A stretch of 33,087 nucleotides of DNA from a bacterium (GCA_030638825.1 DAOWDU010000019.1:1-33087), one strand, 5' to 3'. Shown: positions 9,157 through 18,728, counted from the stretch's first letter. Numbers and translations: made by a program. Notes: generated by a model not told the origin, from the sequence alone.

Positions 9157-10044
9157 TTATTTCAACAATTTAACAATTTTACTAAATTCCTCCTCCGAAA
9201 AAAAGTCGATTGTAATCTTACCGCTCACGCCGTGTTTTTTGATTTTAATTCTAGTTCCTAATTTCTGTTGAATACTATCTTCCAAATCCTGAATATACGG
9301 ATCAGCCTGTTTTAAAACTTTTCTTTTGTGCGAATGAACCGTAATTTCTTTAACTTTATTTTCCGCCGCTCTCACTGTAAGATTATTTTTCAAAATCAAT
9401 TCGTAAAGCGCTCTCTGCTTTTCGGAGTTTGCCAGACCTAAAATTGCCCGCGCGTGTCCCTCTGTTATTTTTCTTTCAATAATCCCCCGCTGAATTTCAA
9501 CTGGCAAATCTAATAACCTAATAATATTCGCAATCGCTGATCTGCTTTTTCCTGTTTTCTTCGCTATTTCTTCCTGCGTTAAATTAAATTCTTTGCCAAG
9601 TTTCTGATACGCCTTTGCTTCCTCAACGGCGTTAAGATTATGTCTCTGGATATTTTCCACAATCGCTAATTCTAATTTTTGTTGACTTGTCGCTAACCGC
9701 ACAATTGCTGGAATTTTTTCAAGTCCAATAAGTTTTGAGGCCTGCAGTCTTCTCTCGCCAGCGATAAGTTCATATTTATCGCCATTTACTTTTGTAACCA
9801 AAACTGGCTGAATTATACCGTGCTCTTTTATTGATTCCGACAATTCTTTTAAATTATCTCCGTCAAAATAATACCTCGGCTGGTTCGGATTCGGAACAAT
9901 ATTTCCTATCGGAATTTTCATAACCTCATCTGAATCCGAACTCGCAAAGTTATTTTTTTGCAGAGGAATATTTATTTCTTTGTTTTTATTTAATTTATTA
10001 GGAATCAGGGACGAAAGTCCCGTTCCTAAACTCGTTTTTTTCAT
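9157..10044 (-). CDS. parB: ParB/Spo0J-family chromosome partitioning protein
   Basis: PNPNQPR, ELIAGERRLQAS, GKSRSAIANIIRLLDLP; adjacent to parA. Confidence 0.95.
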   Translation of the reverse strand: MKKTSLGTGLSSLIPNKLNKNKEINIPLQKNNFASSDSDEVMKIPIGNIVPNPNQPRYYFDGDNLKELSESIKEHGIIQPVLVTKVNGDKYELIAGERRLQASKLIGLEKIPAIVRLATSQQKLELAIVENIQRHNLNAVEEAKAYQKLGKEFNLTQEEIAKKTGKSRSAIANIIRLLDLPVEIQRGIIERKITEGHARAILGLANSEKQRALYELILKNNLTVRAAENKVKEITVHSHKRKVLKQADPYIQDLEDSIQQKLGTRIKIKKHGVSGKITIDFFSEEEFSKIVKLLK

Positions 10045-10064
10045 TTGTTTATATGTTTAAATGT

Positions 10065-10820
10065 TTAAATCCTTATCATCTCTCTCGCCAAATAATCATA
10101 AGCCTTCGCTCCAGCAGAACTCGGCGCGTATTGTAAAATCGTTTTTCCAAAACTTGGCGCTTCGGCAAGAGAAACATTCCGAGGAATTATCGCGTTAAAA
10201 ACATACCCGGGAAAATGCCTTTGCACTTCTTTAATAATCTGCCGAGAGAGCTGGTTTCTTTTATCATACATTGTCAAAACCGCGCCCATAATTTCCAGAT
10301 TTTCTTTGAGGTTTGTTTTGATTAAATCTATTGAATTTAGCAATTGGCTCAATCCTTCCAAAGCGTAATACTCGCACTGAATTGGAATAATTATTTTATC
10401 CGCCGCAGTTAAACTATTTACAGTCAGTAGTCCTAAGCTAGGCGGACAGTCTATTAAAATATAATCATAATTATTTTTAACATCTTTAATAGCATTATAA
10501 AATCTGAATTCTCTCTCTGTCGCTTCCACAAGTTCAACGGTTGCTCCCGCCAAATCCTGCGTCGCGGGAACAAGATCGTAATTTGATAAAGGAGTTTTTA
10601 CAATGGTGTCTTTTAACAACGCTCGTCCAGACAAACTATCATAAACGCTTTTTTCTATATTTTCCGGTCTAACTCCCAGCCCAGTCGTCGCGTTCGCCTG
10701 CGGATCCATATCAATCAAAAGAACTTTCTTGTGATGCAAAGCCAAATAAGCCCCCAAATTCACAGAGGTCGTTGACTTTCCCACTCCACCCTTTTGATTT
10801 ACCAAAGCGATTATACTCAT
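10065..10820 (-). CDS. parA: ParA/Soj-family ATPase
   Basis: N-terminal NQKGGVGKSTTSVNLG deviant Walker A; 251 aa. Confidence 0.96.
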   Translation of the reverse strand: MSIIALVNQKGGVGKSTTSVNLGAYLALHHKKVLLIDMDPQANATTGLGVRPENIEKSVYDSLSGRALLKDTIVKTPLSNYDLVPATQDLAGATVELVEATEREFRFYNAIKDVKNNYDYILIDCPPSLGLLTVNSLTAADKIIIPIQCEYYALEGLSQLLNSIDLIKTNLKENLEIMGAVLTMYDKRNQLSRQIIKEVQRHFPGYVFNAIIPRNVSLAEAPSFGKTILQYAPSSAGAKAYDYLAREMIRI

Positions 10821-10826
10821 GATCTC

Positions 10827-10855
10827 ATTATAGTATAGTTGGCGTTTGTTGACAA
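10827..10855 (-). promoter_or_regulatory. promoter of parA, probably leaderless transcript
   Basis: Minus strand TTGTCA, 17 bp, TATAAT, then GAGATC directly before ATG. Confidence 0.65.
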
Positions 10856-10962
10856 ATGGCGTTATTACTTCTATTGTTAGTGCAGTAGATAAAAATATTG
10901 GATATTAAATATTAGAATATTAAATTGTTATCGGTTATAAGTTATCTGTTATAGGTTAATTA

Positions 10963-11044
10963 GCCGGGGTGGCGGAATTGGCAGACGCGCACGACTCAAA
11001 ATCGTGTGGATTTATCCATGAGGGTTCGATTCCCTCTCCCGGCA
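10963..11044 (+). tRNA. tRNA-Leu(CAA)
   Basis: Acceptor GCCGGGG/TCCCGGC, anticodon arm CACGA-CTCAAAA-TCGTG, long variable arm, T-arm GAGGGTTCGATTCCCTC; CCA not encoded. Confidence 0.95.
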
Positions 11045-11204
11045 CAAAATAAAAGCTGTGTTTATCAGTGTCTAATTTATAAATAGTACACAGATAAACA
11101 CAGACCTTCGGACACAGACAAACACTGATACGCCGATCCGTTTGTTTATGAAATTAAAAAAACGGGGGTTAGAGTGGTTTGGGGTAAAAACTTAAAATAA
11201 AACT

Positions 11205-11552
11205 ATGAGCAAAAAGCAAGTAATAACATTATTAATTTCATCTTGTTTGTTTTTAATATTACTATTTTTTCACATGAGTCCCTCAATTGTTTCTATAATA
11301 TTTTTTCTTTTTTGTTTATTCTTTCTTTTGTTTTCTTTTAAAATGAATAAGACTACAAATCAGACAATTTTATTTATTTCCTTTTTTATAATATTAATTA
11401 TTCCTTCTTCTTTTTTAATAAACCATTTAGAAAAAATATTGAATTACGAAATGCATTTTATTTTCTTCATTCCAATTCCAATAATTTTCGCTCAAATACT
11501 AACTACTTTTTTAGTATTTGCTTACAAAAATACTAAAAATAAAATAATTTAA
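11205..11552 (+). CDS. hypothetical multi-pass membrane protein
   Basis: 115 aa, highly hydrophobic. Confidence 0.6.
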   Translation: MSKKQVITLLISSCLFLILLFFHMSPSIVSIIFFLFCLFFLLFSFKMNKTTNQTILFISFFIILIIPSSFLINHLEKILNYEMHFIFFIPIPIIFAQILTTFLVFAYKNTKNKII

Positions 11553-11565
11553 TAACAAAAAAACC

Positions 11566-12537
11566 ATGACAAAAAACCTAATCCAAAAAATTCAAAAATC
11601 ACGGAACTCAAAACTAATCACTTATGTCACTGGCGACCGTCAGCCGTTTGTGACAAAGGTGGCGGAGGATATAATTCCAATCTTTGCGAGGCATTTGGAA
11701 AAAATCGGGAAGCAAGACAAAATAAGTTTGTTTTTATATACGAGAGGCGGAGATATGATTACGCCGATACGACTGATTAAGCTGATGAGAAGCTACGCCA
11801 ATGAAATTGAAATGATTATCCCCTATCGCGCGCATAGCGCTGGGACGCTGATTTCAATTGGGGCGGATAAAATTGTGATGGGACGGCTGGGAGAATTAAG
11901 TCCTGTTGATCCTTCTACTGGACATTCCTTTAATCCTGAAAATCCGATCAACAAAAAACAGAAAATGGAAATCAGTGTGGAAGATCTGAATTCCTATTTT
12001 CTGCTGGCAAAAGAAAAAGCGGGTGTGAAAGATGAACAGATGGTTAATGTCTTTGAAGACCTTACCGCAAAAATTCATCCGTTATCTTTAGGCAACGCTT
12101 ATCGCGCGACGAGAATGGCGAAACAAATCACGGAAAAATTATTGTTAATGCATTTTGATAAAACTGATGATCAAGATAAAATTGAAAGCATCGTCAAAGA
12201 AATCACGGGCGACATTTGTATCCACGGCTATCCAATTACAAGAGACGAAGCGGATTCTCTCGGGTTAAATATGGTTGAGCCAGACACAGAATTGGAAAAA
12301 ACAATGTGGGAACTATACGAAAACTACGCGGAAAAAATGGAGTTGAAAAAGAAATTTGACCCGGTCGCAATTCTCGGCGGACAAGAAATGGCAACATTCA
12401 AATACTCTGGCGCTTTCATTGAGAGCGCTGATTTGACCGACAGTTTTGTCTTTAACGGTAAAATTAGACGAATGATTAAAGATAATAAAGCGAGCATTGA
12501 TGTCAATGTAGAATCGTCAGCTTGGGAAAGTTTGTAA
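11566..12537 (+). CDS. SDH (serine dehydrogenase proteinase)-family ClpP-fold protease-like protein
   Basis: FLYTRGGDMITPIRLIKLMRSY...IPYRAHSAGTLISIGADKIVMGRLGELSPVDPS resembles the SDH/SppA-like clan. Confidence 0.8.
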   Translation: MTKNLIQKIQKSRNSKLITYVTGDRQPFVTKVAEDIIPIFARHLEKIGKQDKISLFLYTRGGDMITPIRLIKLMRSYANEIEMIIPYRAHSAGTLISIGADKIVMGRLGELSPVDPSTGHSFNPENPINKKQKMEISVEDLNSYFLLAKEKAGVKDEQMVNVFEDLTAKIHPLSLGNAYRATRMAKQITEKLLLMHFDKTDDQDKIESIVKEITGDICIHGYPITRDEADSLGLNMVEPDTELEKTMWELYENYAEKMELKKKFDPVAILGGQEMATFKYSGAFIESADLTDSFVFNGKIRRMIKDNKASIDVNVESSAWESL

Positions 12538-12558
12538 AAAAGTATTAAACACAATAAA

Positions 12559-12608
12559 AACAAGCATAGCCTCTTTCTCACGGCCGTGAGAAAGAGGCTA
12601 TGCTTGTT
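12559..12608. repeat. 50-bp perfect palindrome between convergent genes, possibly a terminator
   Basis: AACAAGCATAGCCTCTTTCTCACGG|CCGTGAGAAAGAGGCTATGCTTGTT, no loop. Confidence 0.85.
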
Positions 12609-12636
12609 ATATTGATTTGATTATTTTATATTGATT

Positions 12637-13095
12637 TTATTTCTTCTCCATCTCTTTATATAAACTCCCCAAAACCCCATTCACAAATTTTCCGCTTGAT
12701 CTTCCGCCGAATGTTTTGGCAAGTTCTATTGATTCATTTATCGCGACCTTTGCCGGAACATCTTTTCTTTTGCTAAACATAAGTTCATAAATTCCAAGAC
12801 GAAGAATGTTCCTGTCAATAATCATTATTTGTTCAATCGGCCATTCGGGAGCGAATTTTTTTAGAAGAGCGTCTATTTTTTGCATATTCTGAAAAACGCC
12901 ATTAATTAATTCCACGACAAAATCATTATTTTCTATTCCCGCGCTATATTCTTTGATATTGTTTTTTACTATTTTGTCAAGCTCATTTTTATTAAATTTT
13001 TCTTTGCAATGATCATCTTTAACCAAAGAACTTTCAAAGTCCCATTCATATAAACTTTGCATCGCGACTGATCTTAATAAATGTCTGCTGGACAT
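12637..13095 (-). CDS. nusB: transcription antitermination factor NusB
   Basis: [17 protein letters not shown]...[31 protein letters not shown]. Confidence 0.95.
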   Translation of the reverse strand: MSSRHLLRSVAMQSLYEWDFESSLVKDDHCKEKFNKNELDKIVKNNIKEYSAGIENNDFVVELINGVFQNMQKIDALLKKFAPEWPIEQIMIIDRNILRLGIYELMFSKRKDVPAKVAINESIELAKTFGGRSSGKFVNGVLGSLYKEMEKK

Positions 13096-13118
13096 AGAAT
13101 TAAATATTTATAAAAAAG

Positions 13119-13200
13119 AAATTAATGGAAATTCGCTTCGCGAAATTAGTAGAAATTAATTGTCGTTTTCTACAATTAGTTACTATGAGTTACTAACAGT
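13119..13200. repeat. direct repeat copy 1 flanking rpmF
   Basis: AATTAATGGAAATTCGCTTCGCGAAATTAGTAGAAATTAATTGT...; related copy at 13525-13625. Confidence 0.75.
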
Positions 13201-13452
13201 TTCCTTTTTCTCCCCCTTCTTCTCTTCTTTCGCCTTCACTTTTTCTACCTTCATTCTTTCTTTCTTAGATAACTTTTTAAGCACATCAATCGCTTCTTTT
13301 CCGTTATAATATCCGCAATTAGAACAAGCAAGATGCGGCTTGACTGGCTGTTTGCATTTCTGGCAAGCTATTAAGGCTATTTTTTTTAAAGCATGGTGAG
13401 ATCTTCTCTCATTTCTTCCTGATTTAGTTTTTCGTTTTTTTGGATGTGGCAT
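13183..13452 (-). CDS. rpmF: 50S ribosomal protein L32
   Basis: MPHPKKRKTKSGRNERRSHHAL with CxxC...CxxC. Confidence 0.95.
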   Translation of the reverse strand: MPHPKKRKTKSGRNERRSHHALKKIALIACQKCKQPVKPHLACSNCGYYNGKEAIDVLKKLSKKERMKVEKVKAKEEKKGEKKETVSNS

Positions 13453-13524
13453 AGGTCTTAGTTTAAAGTTAAAAGCTGATAAAGCTAAAAGTTAATAAAT
13501 GGAATTTTTGTTTGCTGTAAAAAA

Positions 13525-13625
13525 AAATTAATGGAAATTCGCTTCGCGGAATTGGTGGAAATTTATTGTAGAAAACGACAATTAATTTCTATGAATTACT
13601 ATGAGTTTCCATAAATTTCCACAAG
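13525..13625. repeat. direct repeat copy 2 flanking rpmF
   Basis: AATTAATGGAAATTCGCTTCGCGGAATTGGTGGAAATT... matches copy 1. Confidence 0.75.
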
Positions 13626-13681
13626 CTTATTATTTAGAAACGCTACAACTTAATCTTACAATCATTCTATCTTAGTTTGAC

Positions 13682-14353
13682 TTATTTTGCAAGATTAAAT
13701 TTGAAAAGAAGTTTTTTTATTGGATTAAAGGATCTTCTGTGTATTTTACAAGGACCAATTTTTTCAAGCATTTTCAAATGAAATTTTGTTCCATACCCTT
13801 TATGCTGAGCAAATCCATATTCTGGATATTTTTTATCAAAGTCAACTAAAATTTTATCTCTCGCAACTTTAGCGAGAATAGAGGCCGCGCTTACGGAAAA
13901 AACATATTGATCCGCTTTAGGAATCGCAATTTGACTCACAGGATAATTCTTAATTGTGTAATTGCCGTCTATTAGCAAAAAGTCTGGCTTGATTTCCAGT
14001 TTTTCAACCGCTTTTCTCATCGCAAGCAAAGAAGCTTCTAAAATATTTATTTCATCAATAGTTTCTTCTGAAACAATGCCAATTGACGAACTATGGCATT
14101 TTTCCAAAATTAATTCAGATAAATATTCTCGTTTTTTTGGCGACAAAAGTTTTGAATCTCTTATCCCAATTTTAAGCAATTTGTTTAATAATTTGTTTTT
14201 AGAGAAAATAATCGCTGCCGCGACTACGGGACCAGCAAGCGGTCCCCGTCCAGCTTCATCAATCCCCGCAATATTTTCATATCCTTTTTTAAATAATCTC
14301 TCTTCTCTGCAAAAATCTGGCGTAATCATCTTTTTAACCTTTCTGCCCTCCAT
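13682..14353 (-). CDS. rnhB: ribonuclease HII
   Basis: IAGIDEAGRGPLAGPVVAAA; a start at 14329 (MITPDF...) is plausible because GGAGG lies just upstream of it. Confidence 0.95.
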   Translation of the reverse strand: MEGRKVKKMITPDFCREERLFKKGYENIAGIDEAGRGPLAGPVVAAAIIFSKNKLLNKLLKIGIRDSKLLSPKKREYLSELILEKCHSSSIGIVSEETIDEINILEASLLAMRKAVEKLEIKPDFLLIDGNYTIKNYPVSQIAIPKADQYVFSVSAASILAKVARDKILVDFDKKYPEYGFAQHKGYGTKFHLKMLEKIGPCKIHRRSFNPIKKLLFKFNLAK

Positions 14354-14573
14354 TTGAATAATTTTATTAATTTAAGCTGTTTAAGCTGTGAAATTTACAG
14401 CCTCTTCATTATAATCATAAATATTTTTTAGTCAATAGCCCCAAACAAAAAAACACCTACCCAGTGCCTTCTGTTTTTGGAAAGAAGATTTTGGAGGGGA
14501 CAATGAGAAATACAACATATTCTATTTCCTTTTGTCCCCACATCTCTCCCTTTGTTTTTTTTGCGACTGTTTA

Positions 14574-14843
14574 TTAAACTATCGCCGGTAACCCCCTGCT
14601 ACTCAACAGTGCCTTAATATCTTCAGAAGGCAAGGAGTCTAAAAAAGCTACCTCTTCTATTTGTTTTGCGAAGTGAAGCAAAACACCTCTCTTGATTGTT
14701 GATGCTTTTTCTGCTTCCATCTTTACTTTCGTTCTTATCGTTCCTGTCGAGCTTCCTTGCTCAGTGATTATTTTATGAGGACTTCCATATCCTTGATCAC
14801 TTTCAATCTCTTCTATTTCTTTTTCTGTTACTCTTTTACACAT
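14574..14843 (-). CDS. short ORFan protein
   Basis: Trimmed start (MCKRVTEKEIEEIES...) follows GAGGAGGAAAATAAAT; upstream TTGACA-17-TAAAGT (14908-14936). Confidence 0.7.
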   Translation of the reverse strand: MCKRVTEKEIEEIESDQGYGSPHKIITEQGSSTGTIRTKVKMEAEKASTIKRGVLLHFAKQIEEVAFLDSLPSEDIKALLSSRGLPAIV

Positions 14844-14907
14844 ATTTATTTTCCTCCTCATCTTCTGCGCTATAAAAAACATTTAAACGCAGAAAATCAT
14901 CACCACA

Positions 14908-14936
14908 ACTTTATCACAAACCCGCCCTCTTGTCAA
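14908..14936 (-). promoter_or_regulatory. promoter of ORFan at 14843
   Basis: TTGACA, 17 bp, TAAAGT on minus strand. Confidence 0.7.
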
Positions 14937-15016
14937 CATCAAAAAATTTTTATACAATAACAATATTAAACACACATCCCCTTAATACTTAATGCTAAAT
15001 ACTAAAATACTATTTT

Positions 15017-15181
15017 ATGAAATCAAAATGGGGCACACCCGCCTATAAAGGAAAACCGGAACCGCTTAAAGTGGCAAACAGGTTTATGTTGATTTTAATA
15101 ATCATCCTCTTAATCGGCTTTATTAAAGCAGGAACGAGAGAAGGATGGTTTGACGAGATGATGAATTCTATTGGTTATTAA
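15017..15181 (+). CDS. small single-pass membrane protein
   Basis: MKSKWGTPAYKGKPEPLKVANRFMLILIIILLIGFIKAGTREGWFDEMMNSIGY; below ORF-track length cutoff. Confidence 0.6.
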   Translation: MKSKWGTPAYKGKPEPLKVANRFMLILIIILLIGFIKAGTREGWFDEMMNSIGY

Positions 15182-15210
15182 TGTTGAAAAATATTTTAAT
15201 ATCCAATATA

Positions 15211-15243
15211 AAAAACAGCGATAATCTACATCGCTGTTTTTTT
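15211..15243 (+). terminator. intrinsic terminator, possibly bidirectional
   Basis: AAAAACAGCGAT aatctac ATCGCTGTTTTTTT. Confidence 0.8.
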
Positions 15244-15253
15244 AAATTAAAAT

Positions 15254-17170
15254 CTATTTTTTCTCATCATCCTTTTTATCTTCATCTTTCACATCCTCAA
15301 ATTCCCCTTCAACCGGACCTTTGTTATTTTCTTCTTTTTTTTCTTCTCCGCCAGGAGGAGTTTGTCCTGCTTGTTGTTGATACATCGCTGCGCCAATTTT
15401 TTGCGCTTCTTGAGATAATTCTTCAGACGCTTTTTTAATCGCTTCCGAATCATCGCCTTCTTTCACTTTCTTCAACGCTTCCACTTTTTCTTCAATAGAT
15501 TTTTTATCTTCTGCTTTAATCTTGTCGCCAGCGTCGCGCAAAAGCTTTTCTGTTGTGTAAACAAGAGTGTCCGCATTATTTTTAATTTCTATCTTCTCTT
15601 TCTTTTTTTTATCCTCCTCTGCATGAACTTCCGCGTCCTTTTGCATTTTATCAATTTCTTCTTTTGAAAGTCCTGAGGACGCTTCAATCCTGATAGATTG
15701 CTCTTTACTTGTCGCCTTGTCTTTCGCCTTTACATTTAAGATTCCATTCGCGTCAATATCAAATGTAACCTCAACTTGCGGAACACCGCGTGGAGATGGC
15801 GGGATACCGTCTAACATAAATCTGCCGAGAGATTTATTGCCTACTGCCATTTCTCTTTCGCCTTGCAAAACATTAATTTCTACAGAAGGTTGATTGTCAG
15901 CTGCCGTAGAAAATATCTGCGTTTTCGCCGCTGGGATGGTGGTATTTTTCTCAATTAATTTTGAAGAAATCCCGCCCATCGTTTCAATTCCAAGAGAAAG
16001 TGGCGTTACATCCAAAAGCAAAACATCTTTCACATCGCCGCCTAACACTCCGCCTTGAATTGCTGCACCAGTGGCAACAACTTCATCAGGATTAATTCCT
16101 TTGTGCGGTTCTTTGCCAAAGAATTTTTTCACTGTTTCCTGAATTATCGGCATTCTTGTCATCCCGCCAACTAAAACAACTTCATTAATATCGCCAACGC
16201 TAAACTTTGCGTCTTCAAGCGCCTTCTTGCACGGCTCAAGAGTTCCCTGCACCAAATCATCAACAAGCTCTTCCAGTTTTGCTCTGGTCATTTTCAGATT
16301 AAGATGCTTCGGGCCTGATTCATCAACAGAGATAAACGGCTGATTTATTTCTGTTTCAACCGAAGAAGAAAGTTCGTGCTTCGCTTTTTCCGCTGCCTCT
16401 TTTAATCTTTGCAGAGCCATTTGGTCTTTACTTAAATCAACGCCCTGCTCTTTTTTAAATTCTTCCGCAATCCAGTTCATAATTTTCTGATCAAAATCAT
16501 CACCGCCCAAATGAGTGTCGCCATTCGTCGCCTTAACCTCAATCGTGTCATCTCCCACTTCCAAAACAGAGACATCAAAAGTTCCGCCACCCAAATCGTA
16601 AACAACTATTTTTTCATCTTTCTTTTTATTAAAGCCATAAGCAAGCGCGGCCGCTGTCGGTTCATTAATAATTCTTTTGACGTCAAATCCGGCGATTTTT
16701 CCAGCGTCTTTTGTCGCTTGTCTCTGGGAGTCGTTAAAATAGGCTGGTACGGTAATCACCGCTTCGGTTATTTTTTCACCCAATTTCTCTTCCGCGTCAC
16801 TTTTTAATTTCTGCAAAATCATCGCGGAAATTTCTTGTGGCGTATGTTCTTTATCTCCCATTTTTACCTTGACGCCTCCATTTGCTTTCACAATTTTATA
16901 CGGCACAAGTTTTATATCTTCCTGAATTTCTTTATCTTCAAAACTTCTTCCAATTAATCTTTTTACCGAAAACACCGTGTTTTCTGGATTTGTGACAGAT
17001 TGCCTTTTCGCAAGCAATCCAACCAGTCTTTCGCCAGCTTTGCTAACAGCAACAACCGAAGGAGTCGTTCTATTCCCTTCTTTATTTTCTAAGATCTTCG
17101 GCTCCCCCGCCTCAACAACCGCCATCGCTGAATTGGTAGTCCCAAGATCAATTCCTAAAATTTTACTCAT
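15254..17170 (-). CDS. dnaK: chaperone DnaK (Hsp70)
   Basis: [41 protein letters not shown]; 638 aa. Confidence 0.98.
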   Translation of the reverse strand: MSKILGIDLGTTNSAMAVVEAGEPKILENKEGNRTTPSVVAVSKAGERLVGLLAKRQSVTNPENTVFSVKRLIGRSFEDKEIQEDIKLVPYKIVKANGGVKVKMGDKEHTPQEISAMILQKLKSDAEEKLGEKITEAVITVPAYFNDSQRQATKDAGKIAGFDVKRIINEPTAAALAYGFNKKKDEKIVVYDLGGGTFDVSVLEVGDDTIEVKATNGDTHLGGDDFDQKIMNWIAEEFKKEQGVDLSKDQMALQRLKEAAEKAKHELSSSVETEINQPFISVDESGPKHLNLKMTRAKLEELVDDLVQGTLEPCKKALEDAKFSVGDINEVVLVGGMTRMPIIQETVKKFFGKEPHKGINPDEVVATGAAIQGGVLGGDVKDVLLLDVTPLSLGIETMGGISSKLIEKNTTIPAAKTQIFSTAADNQPSVEINVLQGEREMAVGNKSLGRFMLDGIPPSPRGVPQVEVTFDIDANGILNVKAKDKATSKEQSIRIEASSGLSKEEIDKMQKDAEVHAEEDKKKKEKIEIKNNADTLVYTTEKLLRDAGDKIKAEDKKSIEEKVEALKKVKEGDDSEAIKKASEELSQEAQKIGAAMYQQQAGQTPPGGEEKKEENNKGPVEGEFEDVKDEDKKDDEKK

Positions 17171-17213
17171 AATAGTTTCCCTTTCTTTAAAAATTAAATT
17201 ATTAACTAAATTT

Positions 17214-17398
17214 CAATTGTCAAATTGTCATATTGCTAAATTGTTATGCATAGCAATACATAGATACTCATAGAAATTATTAGAAATTAAATTGTTGTTT
17301 TCTGGGACAATTAATTACAATCAGTTTCTATAAATTACAATCAGTTTCTAAGCATTGCTATGCATAACAATTTAACAATATAGCAATACAACAATTTA
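17214..17398. repeat. composite inverted repeat between dnaK and the Cys-rich gene
   Basis: Arms TTGTTATGCATAGCAAT / ATTGCTATGCATAACAA flank a segment related to the rpmF-flanking repeats. Confidence 0.65.
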
Positions 17399-17575
17399 GT
17401 TTTCTTCCTCAAATCCCCCATAACACCCCATACATCCAAAACATCCCAGCGACGCAGATGCATCTTTCTTAACTTCCGTCATTGCTACGCCACAGCAAAT
17501 GGGAATTCTACTGTTGTCTTTTTCAACCTTCTCAATATTCCCGCAATTTTTCGCGCACTTGTAAATTTTTTGCAT
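17396..17575 (-). CDS. desulforedoxin-like Cys-rich small protein
   Basis: MQKIYKCAKNCGNIEKVEKDNSRIPICCGVAMTEVKKDASASLGCFGCMGCYGGFEEEN (59 aa). Confidence 0.75.
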   Translation of the reverse strand: MQKIYKCAKNCGNIEKVEKDNSRIPICCGVAMTEVKKDASASLGCFGCMGCYGGFEEEN

Positions 17576-17600
17576 AGTATTTTTTGTTAGTTTTTTAAAT

Positions 17601-17785
17601 ATTTCTACGGCGCTTTAGCGCACGGTCACAGAGGTTTTAACCTCGCGAGTATTAACTCAACACATTTTGGAACTTGGTTCTGGATACCCAGAACCAAGTT
17701 CCAAAATGTTGTGATATTTTAAAATTACTTTTTTTCTCGCGAGGTTAAAACCTCGGGGACCCTCGGCTAAAGCCGGGTAGAAATT
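17601..17785. repeat. compound inverted repeat with a nested long palindrome
   Basis: Outer ATTTCTAC/GTAGAAAT, inner GCGCTTTAGCGC and CGGCTAAAGCCG, plus a ~22-bp-arm palindrome around 17664-17713. Confidence 0.8.
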
Positions 17786-17804
17786 CATATCCAATATTTA
17801 ATAT

Positions 17805-18323
17805 TTAATATTTAATATTTTTAACAGCAATCTTAACTTTCCCCACTCTCACAACTTTCCCAAACATCCTATATCCTTTCTGAACCTCTGCAATAACAGT
17901 TCCTTCTTCTTGATCCGACTCTTCCTCCCCAACCGATTCAAACAAATTTGGATCAAATTTCTCACCAACTGATTTAATTTCCTCAACCCCAACTTCTTTC
18001 AAGAAATTATCAAACTGATTTTTAATGCAAACTATTCCTTTCGCCCAATTAGAATTTTCTAAATCTTTCGGCAAATGTTTTGTCGCTAATTCAAAATTAT
18101 CTATCGTCGGCAAAAGTTTTACGATCACATCCTCGCTCGCGTATTTCCGAAACTCTTTCAAATACTTCTCCTGATCCTTTTTATAATTCAAAAAATCCGC
18201 CTTCGCCCTCTGCCACCCCGCCAAATTTTCTTCCGCTTGTTTTTTGTAATCTGAGAGTTCTTGTTTCGGGTCTTTTTTTTGTAAAATAAGTTTTTTGAGT
18301 TTTTTTGGTTTGGGGGTTGACAT
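17805..18323 (-). CDS. grpE: nucleotide exchange factor GrpE
   Basis: GWQRAKADFLNYKKDQEK...VEEIKSVGEKFDPNLFESVGEEES...GTVIAEVQKGYRMFGKVVRVGKVKIAV. Confidence 0.94.
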   Translation of the reverse strand: MSTPKPKKLKKLILQKKDPKQELSDYKKQAEENLAGWQRAKADFLNYKKDQEKYLKEFRKYASEDVIVKLLPTIDNFELATKHLPKDLENSNWAKGIVCIKNQFDNFLKEVGVEEIKSVGEKFDPNLFESVGEEESDQEEGTVIAEVQKGYRMFGKVVRVGKVKIAVKNIKY

Positions 18324-18345
18324 AAGATTGAAATTGATATAGAGT
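18317..18345 (+). promoter_or_regulatory. promoter of ORFan at 18372, overlapping grpE start codon
   Basis: TTGACA, 17 bp, TAGAGT. Confidence 0.65.
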
Positions 18346-18371
18346 TTAGTAAAATTTGGAGGATTCGTTTT

Positions 18372-18635
18372 ATGGTAAAAATATGGAACAGATGGGTAAG
18401 GCTCGTTGAAAACTTTTTTGAAGCAAAAATATCAACAACAAAAAGAACGATACAGATTTTATTATTTTATATTCTTTCTTTTTCATTGGCATTTTTAGCT
18501 AATGAAATAAATAGAGAATTAGGATTGGTAATTTTCTTATTAGTCTTAATACTATCTGCCTCGGTTATTATTACACTTTTATATTCTATCTTAAAGGAAA
18601 TAATAATAAATATAGGAATGAGCTTGAAACATTAA
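18372..18635 (+). CDS. short ORFan membrane protein
   Basis: 87 aa, two hydrophobic stretches; TTTGGAGGATTCGTTTT before ATG. Confidence 0.7.
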   Translation: MVKIWNRWVRLVENFFEAKISTTKRTIQILLFYILSFSLAFLANEINRELGLVIFLLVLILSASVIITLLYSILKEIIINIGMSLKH

Positions 18636-18728
18636 AATAACATTTTTGATTTTCCAAGTTCTTTTTTTTATTTCCAAATTTCAAGCTAAGATTTAAATTG
18701 ATTAAAATTGAAAAACTTTCTTGGAGTT

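Noticed and set aside
9157-10962. parS site near parAB
   Set aside because: No TGTTTCACGTGAAACA-like sequence found by eye in this region.
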